A stretch of DNA of 19,490 nucleotides from an uncultured Collinsella sp. (lineage in GTDB: Bacteria > Actinomycetota > Coriobacteriia > Coriobacteriales > Coriobacteriaceae), in assembly GCA_900550355.1 (NCBI GenBank), contig URRT01000016.1:1-19490 (forward strand), in the 5' to 3' direction. Position numbers and translations under genes: made by a program. Positions 1 to 7,359 of the stretch are shown here, in pieces. The notes below the pieces were generated by a model that searched no databases, had not been told where the DNA came from, and saw only the letters and a program-made list of their open reading frames with translations. How positions within the stretch are numbered: position 1 is the first letter of the stretch; every line of letters starts with the position of its first letter.

Positions 1-1137
1 GAAGGGGCCGCCGGTGCCAAACTCCTCGCCGGTGTAGAACTTGCCGTCGTCATCGACCGGCATGCAAATGTCGGTGATGCCCTCCTTGAGGCAGGCGAAG
101 TAGTCGTCGACGCCGTGACCGGGCGAGTTGTGGACGATACCGGTACCGTCATCGACACCGACGTAATCGGCCAACAGCGCAACGCCCTCGACACCGTCAA
201 AGATCGGCTGCTTATAGTGAATGTGATGGAAGGTCTCGGCGGGAACCACATAGGGCTTGCCGTCGACCACAACCGGGGTGTACTCCCAGCCAAACTCCTC
301 GCAGCACTTGGGAGCTAGGTCCTCGAGCATGACCTCGGCGCGGCCGTCGTGCTCAACGGCGACGTAGGCGGCACCGGGCTTGAGAGAAACTGCCTGGTCG
401 GAGGGGATGGTCCACGGCGTGGTCGTCCAGATGATAAAGTCAACCGGGCCGTCGAAGTTCTCGAGGCCGGCGGGCTTGGAGGTCATCTCAAAGCGCACGA
501 AGATGGACGGGCTCGTCTCGTCGGAGTACTCAATCTCGGCCTCAGCAAGTGCGGTATGGCAGTGCTTGCACCAGTGAACGGGCTTGTGACCGCGATAGAT
601 CATGCCCTTGTCGAACATGGCCTTGAAAACCTCGATGTCGGCGGCGTCATGCTGGTGATAGAGCGTCAGATAGGGGTTGTCCCAATCGCCGAGCACGCCC
701 AGGCGACGGAAGCCGGCCTTCTGCAGCTCGATGTTCTCGACAGCGAACTTGTTGCAAAGCTCGCGGATCTTAGCCGTGGAGGTCTGGTTGAACTTCTCGG
801 TGCCGAGCTTCTCCTCGACCTTATGCTCGATCGGCTGGCCATGGCAATCCCAACCGGGGACATATGGAACCTCATAGCCCTGCATCATCCAGTAACGGTT
901 GATCATGTCCTTGGAGATCTTGTTCATGGCGTGGCCGATGTGGATCGGGCCGTTGGCGTACGGAGGGCCGTCGTGCAGCACGAACTTCTTGTGACCCTCG
1001 TTCTTCTTCAGAACCTGCTCGTAGACCTTGTTGTCCTGCCAGTCCTTGAGTCGCTTGGGCTCGGACTTGGAAAGACCGGCACGCATGGGAAAACCGGTCT
1101 TGGGCAGATTCATCGTCTGCTTGTACTCGTTTGCCAC
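1..1137 (-). CDS. ileS: Isoleucine-tRNA ligase, N-terminal part (runs off the window)
   Basis: The gene encodes a class I aminoacyl-tRNA synthetase that charges tRNA-Ile in the cytoplasm. I translated 379 codons from a GTG at 1137, preceded by AAAGGGG four bases upstream; the C-terminal part lies beyond base 1. The class I signature reads GPIHIGHAMNK, with HIGH at residues 66-69. Next come PGWDCHGQPIEHKVEEK, a typical IleS core block, and the zinc-ribbon-like stretch KPVHWCKHCHTALAEAEIEY. The CP1 editing domain is visible as IIWTTTPWTIPSD and GTGIVHNSPGHGVDDYF. This is the bacterial type of IleS. A T-box leader with an isoleucine specifier lies directly upstream, so expression probably responds to uncharged tRNA-Ile. 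The KMSKS region is outside the window. The assignment is secure. Confidence 0.97.
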   Translation of the reverse strand, partial: MANEYKQTMNLPKTGFPMRAGLSKSEPKRLKDWQDNKVYEQVLKKNEGHKKFVLHDGPPYANGPIHIGHAMNKISKDMINRYWMMQGYEVPYVPGWDCHGQPIEHKVEEKLGTEKFNQTSTAKIRELCNKFAVENIELQKAGFRRLGVLGDWDNPYLTLYHQHDAADIEVFKAMFDKGMIYRGHKPVHWCKHCHTALAEAEIEYSDETSPSIFVRFEMTSKPAGLENFDGPVDFIIWTTTPWTIPSDQAVSLKPGAAYVAVEHDGRAEVMLEDLAPKCCEEFGWEYTPVVVDGKPYVVPAETFHHIHYKQPIFDGVEGVALLADYVGVDDGTGIVHNSPGHGVDDYFACLKEGITDICMPVDDDGKFYTGEEFGTGGPF

Positions 1138-1180
1138 GGTACCCCTTTCATGTCATGGGCGCGCACGCCCGCTGGGCACC

Positions 1181-1217
1181 AAAAAAGCGCCCGTCCCTAC
1201 AAGCTGGGACGAAGCGC
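1181..1217 (-). terminator. Attenuator terminator of the ileS T-box
   Basis: On the minus strand GCGC-TT-CGTCCC pairs with GGGACG-G-GCGC around a short loop and is followed by TTTTTT (1181-1186). The 5' arm CGTCCC shares bases with the CCCAGCTT arm of the antiterminator, so the two folds exclude each other. This is the expected layout for transcriptional attenuation, with the terminator ending about 45 nt before the ileS GTG. Confidence 0.85.
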
Positions 1218-1476
1218 CACAAAACGGACTGTACGCCCGCAAAAGCTCTTCGTTTAACCACCCAGCTTAGATGCCCTCGCCCGCGTATTCGCGCGCTCGC
1301 ATCCGTTACTCGGCTGGCCTGTATCGACGACCATCTCGGCGATATCTACTAGGACGAGCCTGTGCGACGCGTCCGTTGGGACCGCAGCTCCGGGGTGATT
1401 TTCATCGGTCGCATGCACGGGTTCTCAGCGCTCCCCGCTCTCTGTAACATGCGGACGGCCGACTACTCGTCCCCAT
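1181..1476 (-). promoter_or_regulatory. T-box riboswitch leader of ileS (isoleucine specifier)
   Basis: On the minus strand the ileS leader has the T-box parts in order. Stem I closes with GGGAC (1469-1473) against GTCCC (1378-1382). Its 5' side carries the GAGTAG S-turn element, and AGAGAG (within 1437-1443) and a GCTGAGA segment form the distal part. The 3' side of the specifier loop reads GAAAATCACC, with the codon ATC (Ile) at 1397-1399. The antiterminator is AAGCTGGG (1261-1268) pairing perfectly with CCCAGCTT (1201-1208). Between the arms, TGGT (1257-1260) matches the ACCA end of tRNA-Ile. A terminator follows. One departure from consensus is that TGGT is followed by TAAACG rather than ACCGCG. 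T-box function is established knowledge; the fold was drawn by eye. Confidence 0.88.
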
Positions 1477-1493
1477 CAACGCTTATGCGGAGT

Positions 1494-1522
1494 ATGCTAG
1501 CACGTTCCGCGCCGGCGAAAAA
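1494..1522 (-). promoter_or_regulatory. Putative ileS promoter
   Basis: An extended -10, TGC-TAGCAT (hexamer 1494-1499), lies 17 bp from a weak TTTTTC -35 (1517-1522). Transcription would start about 10-15 bases before T-box stem I, where a T-box transcript should begin. The -35 match is poor, so the call rests on the -10 and its position. Confidence 0.45.
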
Positions 1523-1623
1523 CCCTCAACACTGGTTTTATACGTTCGAAATTTCTCGCGGCTGTGGACCTTCTCTAGGAGCAAAATACCTGAAAGCACT
1601 TTATCGAAAGAAAGAAGGTTGCC

Positions 1624-2706
1624 ATGCGCACGATTGGAATGAGTGATTATACCGTTGGCGAGGATTGCTTTACCGAGCTGCCCGCCGCACTGGCCGAGTA
1701 CGGAGCGACCAAGGTCGCCATCATTGGCGGCAAGCGAGCCCTGGCTGCGGCGCTGCCGGGAATCGAGGCGGCACTTGAAGGTACCGATGTCGAGGTCCTG
1801 GAGACGCGCGTCTATGGCACCAACAGTACGCGTGCCAATATCGCCAAGGTCGTGAACTCCCCTGCCTGCCAGGAAGCCGACGTGCTCATCGCATGTGGCG
1901 GCGGCAAGGCACTCGACACTGTGAAGACGGCGGCCATCGAGCTCAAGAAGATCGTCTTTACCGTACCGACGATTTGCTCCAACTGCTCGGCCGCGACCGC
2001 CATTGCCGTTGTCTACAATGACGATGGCTCGCTCGAGGGCTATTCGTACCCCAACCGACCGGCGCACATCTTCATCAACCCCAAGATCATCGCCGAGGCA
2101 CCGGCAGAGTACTTCTGGGCCGGCGTGGGCGATGCCCTGTCTAAGCAGCCCGAGGTCGAATACGCCACGAGCGCCGGCAACCTGGAGCACACCGCCGGTC
2201 TTGGCCTGGCACTCGCCCACACCTGCTCCGAGCCGCTGTTTACCTATGGTGTGCAGGGTCTTGAGGATGTGCGCCAGAATCTGTCGAGCGAGGCCGTCAA
2301 GCAGATCGCGCTCGACATCGTTGTCAACACGGGCTATGTCTCGAACCTGACCAACCAGAACGATTATTACTACAACTCGAGCGTGGCGCACGCGTTCTAC
2401 AACGCCACCTGCAGCATTCCGCGTGAGGGCACCTACCTGCATGGCGAGGTCGTGAGCCTGGGCGTGCTGGTACTGTTTGCCTATACGGGCGATACCGAGA
2501 ACCTTGAGCGCTACGCCGCCTTTAACAAGCAGATGGGGCTGCCCGTAACGCTTGAGCAGGTTGGCCTTACCGAGGCAGATATCCCGGCCCTGTGCGAATA
2601 CGCGCACGCCACCAACGAGTGGAAGCAGGGAAACCCCGAGCCCTTCACCGACGAAAAATTCGCCGCCGCCATCAAAGCTGCCAACGCCTACGGCCACACC
2701 CTCTAG
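1624..2706 (+). CDS. Iron-containing alcohol dehydrogenase family protein, glycerol dehydrogenase (GldA)-like
   Basis: This 360-residue protein is the usual length for NAD-dependent, metal-dependent polyol dehydrogenases of the GldA branch. The N-terminal nucleotide-binding half contains VAIIGGKRAL and the CGGGKALDTVK block (91-101). The metal ligands expected for the family are visible: Asp170 in AGVGDALSK, His256 in SVAHAFYN and His273 in YLHGEVVS, close to the E. coli GldA positions. The likely reaction is oxidation of glycerol or a related diol, or reduction of a hydroxyketone, with NAD(H); the substrate cannot be read from sequence. The start ATG has AGAAGG about five bases upstream. The gene is monocistronic, divergent from ileS and closed by its own terminator. 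Alternatives within the family are 1,2-propanediol or hydroxycarboxylate dehydrogenases. Confidence 0.85.
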   Translation: MRTIGMSDYTVGEDCFTELPAALAEYGATKVAIIGGKRALAAALPGIEAALEGTDVEVLETRVYGTNSTRANIAKVVNSPACQEADVLIACGGGKALDTVKTAAIELKKIVFTVPTICSNCSAATAIAVVYNDDGSLEGYSYPNRPAHIFINPKIIAEAPAEYFWAGVGDALSKQPEVEYATSAGNLEHTAGLGLALAHTCSEPLFTYGVQGLEDVRQNLSSEAVKQIALDIVVNTGYVSNLTNQNDYYYNSSVAHAFYNATCSIPREGTYLHGEVVSLGVLVLFAYTGDTENLERYAAFNKQMGLPVTLEQVGLTEADIPALCEYAHATNEWKQGNPEPFTDEKFAAAIKAANAYGHTL

Positions 2707-2715
2707 CTCTAACCC

Positions 2716-2756
2716 AAAACCACCACAAGGGAGCAGTACCTTTGTGGTGGTTTTTT
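2716..2756. terminator. Bidirectional intrinsic terminator
   Basis: AACCACCACAAGG pairs with CCTTTGTGGTGGTT (one bulged T) around an 8-base loop. A run of six T follows on the plus strand and TTTT on the minus strand. It lies between the convergent GldA-like and DUF523 genes and can serve both. Confidence 0.88.
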
Positions 2757-3210
2757 ATTGCTCCAGCATGCTGGGGTCGAACTCGCTAGCCGGGATCACG
2801 CGATAACCGTGGCGGAGCAGTAAATCAACGAAGACGCCGTTGCCCGCCGTAGGGGCGCCGCTGAATGTTCCGTCGTAGATGCGACCCGCGCCGCACGAGG
2901 GACTACGGTCCTGCAGGATGCACGCGGCGATCTCTTCCGGCCCGCCCGCCTGCTCGCACATATCGAGCGCTCGTTGGGCACCCAGGCGAAATTCGCGATC
3001 GACCGATATGCCCTCGCAGGTACGAACCTCTCCGTTCACAATCTCGGACGGCTTGCGCGGTGTGGGCAGACCGCCAAAGACCTCAGGGCACACCAACAGG
3101 ACCTCGGTCCCCGTACGTTCGCACGCTTCGACCAGTTCGCGATGGTAGTTATCGAGCCCGTTATATCTGCAGCTCTCGCCCATCAAGCAGGCACTCACCA
3201 CGATCTTCAT
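2755..3210 (-). CDS. DUF523 family protein
   Basis: The 151-residue product is a small cytosolic protein of the DUF523 family, whose biochemical role is not established. Family hallmarks are the N-terminal VSACLMGESCRYNG, the block VCPEVFGGLPTPRKPSEI, and DRSPSCGAGRIYDGTFSG, which together give conserved Cys residues suited to metal or cofactor binding. I chose the ATG at 3210 because GGGAGGG lies six bases upstream. A TTG at 3225 in the same frame would add five residues, but the Shine-Dalgarno would then fall inside the gene. It stands alone between two terminators, and context does not suggest a pathway. Confidence 0.86.
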   Translation of the reverse strand: MKIVVSACLMGESCRYNGLDNYHRELVEACERTGTEVLLVCPEVFGGLPTPRKPSEIVNGEVRTCEGISVDREFRLGAQRALDMCEQAGGPEEIAACILQDRSPSCGAGRIYDGTFSGAPTAGNGVFVDLLLRHGYRVIPASEFDPSMLEQ

Positions 3211-3224
3211 ACATATCCCTCCCA

Positions 3225-3264
3225 AACAAAACGCCCCATTTGAGATAGAAACTCAAATGGCGCG
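3225..3264 (-). terminator. Intrinsic terminator downstream of ftsH
   Basis: On the minus strand CGCCATTTGAG and CTCAAATGGGGCG form a hairpin with a perfect CCATTTGAG/CTCAAATGG core and a seven-base loop. TTTTGTTT follows. It sits about 20 bp past the ftsH stop and just ahead of the DUF523 gene, separating the two units. Confidence 0.82.
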
Positions 3265-3285
3265 ATTGACACTGCGCAACTAGTA

Positions 3286-5193
3286 TTACTGCTGCTTCGG
3301 CATCAGCGGATTTTCGCGCGTGAGGAGATTCATGAACTCCTCGCCCGTGATCGTCTCCTTCTTGTACAGATAACGAGCCAGCTCGTGGAGCTTGAACTTG
3401 TTCTCCTTCAGGATCTGCAGGGCGCGGTCGTGCGCATCCTCGATCAGCTTGGCGACAATCGCGTCCACGCGCTCGGCCGTACCGGGGGCGCAGGTGAGCG
3501 ACGTATCCTGGTTGAGGTACGCATTCTGGACGGTACCGAGCGCCATCATGCCAAACTCGTCGGACATACCAAAGCGCGTCACCATGTTGCGGGCGAGCTT
3601 GGTGGCCTGCTCGATATCGTTGGCGGCGCCAGTCGTCATCTCACCAAAGATGAGCTCCTCGGCCGCACGGCCACCGCAGTAGACGGCGAGCTTATCCAGG
3701 ACCTCCTGGCGTGTGGTCAGGAAGCGCTCATCCTCCTCGACCTGCATGGTGTAGCCCAGAGCACCGCTCGTGCGTGGCACGATGGTGATCTTCGTGACAG
3801 GCGCAGAGCCCTTCTGGCGAGCGGCAACAATGGCATGGCCGATCTCATGGTAGGAAACGACCTGCTTCTCGTGGTCGGAAAGCACCGTGGACTTACGCTG
3901 TTGACCGGCAATGACGACCTCCACCGACTCCTCGAAGTCGTCCTGGGTTGCACGCTTGCGACCTTCGCGAACGGCGCGCAGGGCGCCCTCGTTGATGATA
4001 TTGGCCAGGTCGGCGCCCGAGGCACCGGGCGTGGCACGGGCAATCGCGGTCAGATCGATCGGCGGCTCGGTCTTCACACTCTTGGCGTGGAGCTCGAGGA
4101 TGTTCTTACGGCCGGTCAGATCGGGCAACTCGACGGGGATGCGGCGGTCAAAACGACCGGGGCGCAGTAGAGCGGGATCGAGACTGTCGGGGCGGTTGGT
4201 TGCGGCAAGGACAACGATACCCTTGTGGTTATCGAAGCCATCCATCTCGGTCAGCAACTGATTGAGCGTCTGCTCGCGCTCGTCGTTGCCGCTAAAGCCG
4301 CCGCCATCGCGCTTCTTACCGATGGTATCGATCTCATCGATAAAGACGATACACGGGGCCTTTTCCTTGGCCTGCTTAAACAGGTCACGAACCTTTGCAG
4401 CGCCGCGACCAACAAACATCTCAACGAACTCAGAGCCCGAAATGCTAAAGAACGGAACACCGGCCTCGCCGGCAACAGCCTTGGCAAGCAGGGTCTTACC
4501 GGTACCCGGAGGGCCAACAAGGAGAGCACCGCGCGGCAGCTTGGCGCCGATCTCCTCGTAGCGCTGCGGCTTCTCCAGAAAGTCGACGACCTCCTTGAGA
4601 GACTCCTTGGCCTCTTCCTGGCCGGCGACGTCCTTAAAGGTCACGCCCACGTCCTTGGAGGCGATCACGCGCGCGCCGGACTTACCCAGTCCGCCGCCGC
4701 CAAAACCGCCGCCACCAAAGTTCATCGACGGGCCGTCATCGCCCATAGCCTTCTTCATGCGGCGGTTAAGCCACCAACCGATGAGGAAGAAAATCGCCAT
4801 GGGAAGAATGAGAGTGAGCAGGTAGTAGGTCATCAAACCCGAGTTTTTATCGGGAACGACCGACTCCAGCGAAGCGCCAGACTCAAGCACGCGATCGGTA
4901 AAGCCCGCATCATTCGGCACACCGGTCGTCTTATAGGCGATGTTCTCGTCCTCGCCCTTCTTGGTGTAATAAATGGTGTAATCGTCCGTGTTGTACTCGA
5001 CCTTGTCGACGCTCTTCTTATCGAGCGCTTTGACAAACGTCGAGTAGTCGGTCTTCGTAATCTGCTGCGTGTGACCGATGTTGGGGAACAGAACGGTCGA
5101 GAGCACGAGGTAGACGACGAAGGCGATGAGCACGTAGAGGATCATATTCCGTCTACGCTTGTTGTCATCCATCTCCATCTGCTTGAACTCCAT
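3286..5193 (-). CDS. ftsH: ATP-dependent zinc metalloprotease FtsH
   Basis: This membrane-anchored AAA+ protease (635 residues) degrades misfolded membrane proteins and regulatory substrates as a hexamer. It has two transmembrane helices (about 17-37 and 119-143) around an extracytoplasmic domain. A glycine-rich linker (about 150-161) leads to the AAA domain, with Walker A GPPGTGKT (217-224) and Walker B CIVFIDEID (271-279). The second region of homology, ATNRPDSLDPALLRPGRFDRR, starts at 321. The protease zinc site is HEIGH (439-443), with the distal Asp near 516 in TGAANDIEQA. HEIGH replaces the commoner HEAGH, but HExxH is intact. The 5' end has a weak Shine-Dalgarno, so one of the Met codons at positions 6 or 8 could start instead. 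A TATTCT -10-like element lies at 5218-5223. A terminator follows the gene. Confidence 0.97.
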   Translation of the reverse strand: MEFKQMEMDDNKRRRNMILYVLIAFVVYLVLSTVLFPNIGHTQQITKTDYSTFVKALDKKSVDKVEYNTDDYTIYYTKKGEDENIAYKTTGVPNDAGFTDRVLESGASLESVVPDKNSGLMTYYLLTLILPMAIFFLIGWWLNRRMKKAMGDDGPSMNFGGGGFGGGGLGKSGARVIASKDVGVTFKDVAGQEEAKESLKEVVDFLEKPQRYEEIGAKLPRGALLVGPPGTGKTLLAKAVAGEAGVPFFSISGSEFVEMFVGRGAAKVRDLFKQAKEKAPCIVFIDEIDTIGKKRDGGGFSGNDEREQTLNQLLTEMDGFDNHKGIVVLAATNRPDSLDPALLRPGRFDRRIPVELPDLTGRKNILELHAKSVKTEPPIDLTAIARATPGASGADLANIINEGALRAVREGRKRATQDDFEESVEVVIAGQQRKSTVLSDHEKQVVSYHEIGHAIVAARQKGSAPVTKITIVPRTSGALGYTMQVEEDERFLTTRQEVLDKLAVYCGGRAAEELIFGEMTTGAANDIEQATKLARNMVTRFGMSDEFGMMALGTVQNAYLNQDTSLTCAPGTAERVDAIVAKLIEDAHDRALQILKENKFKLHELARYLYKKETITGEEFMNLLTRENPLMPKQQ

Positions 5194-5270
5194 CTACTGG
5201 GGTTGATAATGGTTTCTAGAATACCCAACCCGAGCGACGATAAACCGACGCCGGGCACGAAAGGACAGAG

Positions 5271-5756
5271 ATGGCATCACTGTAAGTCGGCAATGTTCAA
5301 ATCTATACAGGCGACGGCAAGGGCAAGACGACGGCTGCGCTGGGGCTCGCGCTGCGCGCCACGGGCTATGGACTTAACGTTCTTAGGCTGCAGTCTGCCA
5401 AGAAACTGCACTGCGCCGAGCATGATGCGGCGCCCCGTTTGGGTCTGCGCATCGTACAAGCCGACCGCGACACGCCCGAGGCCTGCGCGGCACAGATTCT
5501 GGAGCTAGCACACGAGCAGATATCACAGGTCGACGTTCTGATTTTGGACGAACTCGGCGAGGCTATGCGCCGCGGCTTCGTGACACGCGAGGATGTCGAA
5601 GCGCTGATCGCGATAAAGCCCGCCACCACGGAACTCGTGCTCACCGGCCGCGGGCTGCTGCCGTTGGCCGACCTCGCGGACTTAGTCACCGAAATGCGTC
5701 CCATCAAACACTACTTCGACGAAGACCTCCTAGCCCGCCAAGGCATCGAATACTAA
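5271..5756 (+). pseudogene. Cob(I)yrinic acid a,c-diamide adenosyltransferase (CobA/CobO family) with an in-frame TAA at codon 5
   Basis: An ATG at 5271 with AAGGA five bases upstream starts MASL and then meets TAA (5283-5285). The same frame continues for 156 sense codons to the stop at 5754. The continuation is a recognisable corrinoid adenosyltransferase. Its P-loop YTGDGKGKTTAALGLALRA comes at once, then VDVLILDELGEAMRRGF (Walker B-like), VLTGRGLLPLADLADLVTEM and the family C-terminus ARQGIEY. Such enzymes transfer the adenosyl group of ATP to cobalt in corrinoids. The segment between P-loop and DELGE is shorter than in typical members. No ATG, GTG or TTG lies in frame between the TAA and the P-loop; the first is a TTG at 5439, beyond it. 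The gene is therefore probably inactivated by one substitution (CAA or GAA to TAA), unless the base is a sequencing error or a non-standard start is used. The rest is undecayed, so any lesion is recent. Confidence 0.72.
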
Positions 5757-5793
5757 TTGATTCGTTTTCCGCCAACACCTACAGCTCATAAGG

Positions 5794-5862
5794 AAGTTGC
5801 GGTGGAATAGTACTTGTTTGACGGTCCGCAAGGGCTTTTCAGGAACTATTTCACCGCAACTT
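5794..5862. repeat. Long near-perfect inverted repeat in a convergent intergenic gap
   Basis: AAGTTGCGGTGGAATAGT (5794-5811) is matched by ACTATTTCACCGCAACTT (5845-5862). This gives 18 pairs with one G-T, around a 33-base loop containing a smaller CTTG/CAAG pair. It lies between the adenosyltransferase stop and the convergent MATE gene. There is no T-run on either side, so it is not a standard intrinsic terminator. The size and shape fit a REP/MITE-like dispersed element or an unusual bidirectional terminator; one window cannot decide. The rest of the gap (5757-5793, 5863-5885) shows nothing recognisable. Confidence 0.7.
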
Positions 5863-5885
5863 ATCAGGGGTATCCGACGGATGAG

Positions 5886-7235
5886 CTAGGCGGTGGCGCG
5901 ACCTAGCCAGTTGCCGCTGTGGTGGTAGATGGTGAACAGCGTGGCCGTGATGAGCCAGGTTACGGGGTAGACCAGCAGTAGATGCTCGAGCGACGGATCG
6001 AAGGGCATGATCGCAAACACCCAAATCACTCTGAGTACGACGGTGCCAAAGATGGTGAGCATCATAGGCTGCAGACTCACGCCGGCGCCGCGGATGGAAC
6101 CCGAGGCGTTCTCGATAATCGAGAAAATCGCATAGAACGGCGCAATGAAATGGAGGATGGTCGTGGTGTACGCCGAAATCGAAGCATCGTCGACAAACAG
6201 ACGCGACAACGGACCCGAGAACACCAGCAGCACGGCAGACAGGCCACCAATGAGCATAAACGACAGCACGAGCGACGTATGGTAGCCCTTGCGCATGCGC
6301 TCGTAGTTGCGCGCGCCAAAGTTCTGCGCCGAGAACGTAGTGATCGATACGCCGAGCGCCTCGGTCACCATCCAGATAATGCCATCCAGGCGCCCAGATA
6401 GACCCCAAGCAGTCGTGACATCGGCGCCAAACGAATTAACCGACACCTGGATCAGCACGTTCGAGATCGAATAGGCAGCCGATTGAAAACCGAGTGGCAG
6501 ACCACACGAGATCATACTCTTGCAAATACCGCGATCGATACCGAGCTTAGACAGCGAAAGACGCCATGCACCCGGAGCGCGCATCATGCGCAACACGATC
6601 ATCGTTGCATTGGAGCAAATGGTCAGCGCCACTGCGATGCCGCAGCCCAGCGCCTCCATATGCAACACAGCGACAAAGATGATATCCAGCACCACGTTAA
6701 CAAGGCAGCCAGAGGCAATGATCACGGCGGGCCCGCGCGTGTCGCCCACGGCACGCAGCAGTGCGGTTCCCATATTCAGCAGCAGCGCCGCAACCATCGC
6801 GGCAAAATAACAGCGAGCATAGGCCACACCCTCGGCCAATAGTTCATGCGGCGTGTTCATAAGCACCAGCATGGGCTCAACGAACACTATGCCAAGAATC
6901 GAGAAAGCGATACCGCCCACCAGCGCGAGCGTCATGGCTGTATGGACCGAACGACTCAGTCGCTCATCATCGTGCTGGCCAAAATACTGACCGGTAATGA
7001 CCGCGCAGCCGGCGCCGACGCCAACGCAAAAGCCAATGCAGAGCTCGGTGAGCACCATCGTGGCTTGAATGCCACCCAGCGCGAGCTTGCCGCCAAACTG
7101 GCCAACGATATACGTACCGATAAGCGTGTAGGCCTGCTGAAAAAACGAACTAAAAAAGATGGGAACGCACAGCGACAGCAGCTGTTGCCAAATGACACCC
7201 TGCGTTACATCGATAGCCGTAGATTTCTTAGCCAC
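5886..7235 (-). CDS. MATE family efflux transporter
   Basis: The 449-residue protein is a polytopic inner-membrane transporter with about twelve hydrophobic segments in two homologous halves. MATE proteins export drugs, cationic compounds or metabolites using sodium or proton gradients. Family features include the N-terminal IWQQLLSLCVPIFFSSFFQQ, TLIGTYIVGQFGGKLALGGI, VGVGAGCAVITGQYFGQHDD and the second-half counterpart ALGVSITTFSAQNFGARNYERM. I chose the GTG at 7235 (reading MAKKSTAID) because GGGAGGG lies four bases upstream; an in-frame ATG at 7268 lacks a Shine-Dalgarno. The substrate cannot be told from sequence. It is probably its own transcription unit; no convincing promoter was seen in 7236-7359. 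Confidence 0.93.
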   Translation of the reverse strand: MAKKSTAIDVTQGVIWQQLLSLCVPIFFSSFFQQAYTLIGTYIVGQFGGKLALGGIQATMVLTELCIGFCVGVGAGCAVITGQYFGQHDDERLSRSVHTAMTLALVGGIAFSILGIVFVEPMLVLMNTPHELLAEGVAYARCYFAAMVAALLLNMGTALLRAVGDTRGPAVIIASGCLVNVVLDIIFVAVLHMEALGCGIAVALTICSNATMIVLRMMRAPGAWRLSLSKLGIDRGICKSMISCGLPLGFQSAAYSISNVLIQVSVNSFGADVTTAWGLSGRLDGIIWMVTEALGVSITTFSAQNFGARNYERMRKGYHTSLVLSFMLIGGLSAVLLVFSGPLSRLFVDDASISAYTTTILHFIAPFYAIFSIIENASGSIRGAGVSLQPMMLTIFGTVVLRVIWVFAIMPFDPSLEHLLLVYPVTWLITATLFTIYHHSGNWLGRATA

Positions 7236-7359
7236 ACGCCCTCCCCGCCAGCATACGTCAAACAACATAACGGCAATTTAAGACCAAAGCCAATACTAGC
7301 TTAGCACCGACTGGCGGCGACCGAAACACCCCGAATTAGAGCGCGGTGCGGAAAACTGC

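Noticed and set aside
349..1257. Long plus-strand open frame opposite ileS
   Set aside because: It is a codon-bias shadow of ileS and runs across the T-box terminator; no family features are visible.
1483..2697. 404-codon minus-strand open frame opposite the GldA-like gene
   Set aside because: High-GC antisense shadow; the plus-strand product has all the metal ligands of a known family.
4225..5508. 427-codon plus-strand open frame across the 5' half of ftsH and the adenosyltransferase start
   Set aside because: Mostly antisense to ftsH; its end overlaps the adenosyltransferase in another frame and shows no domain. It includes an ATG at 5293 which is out of frame with the P-loop protein.
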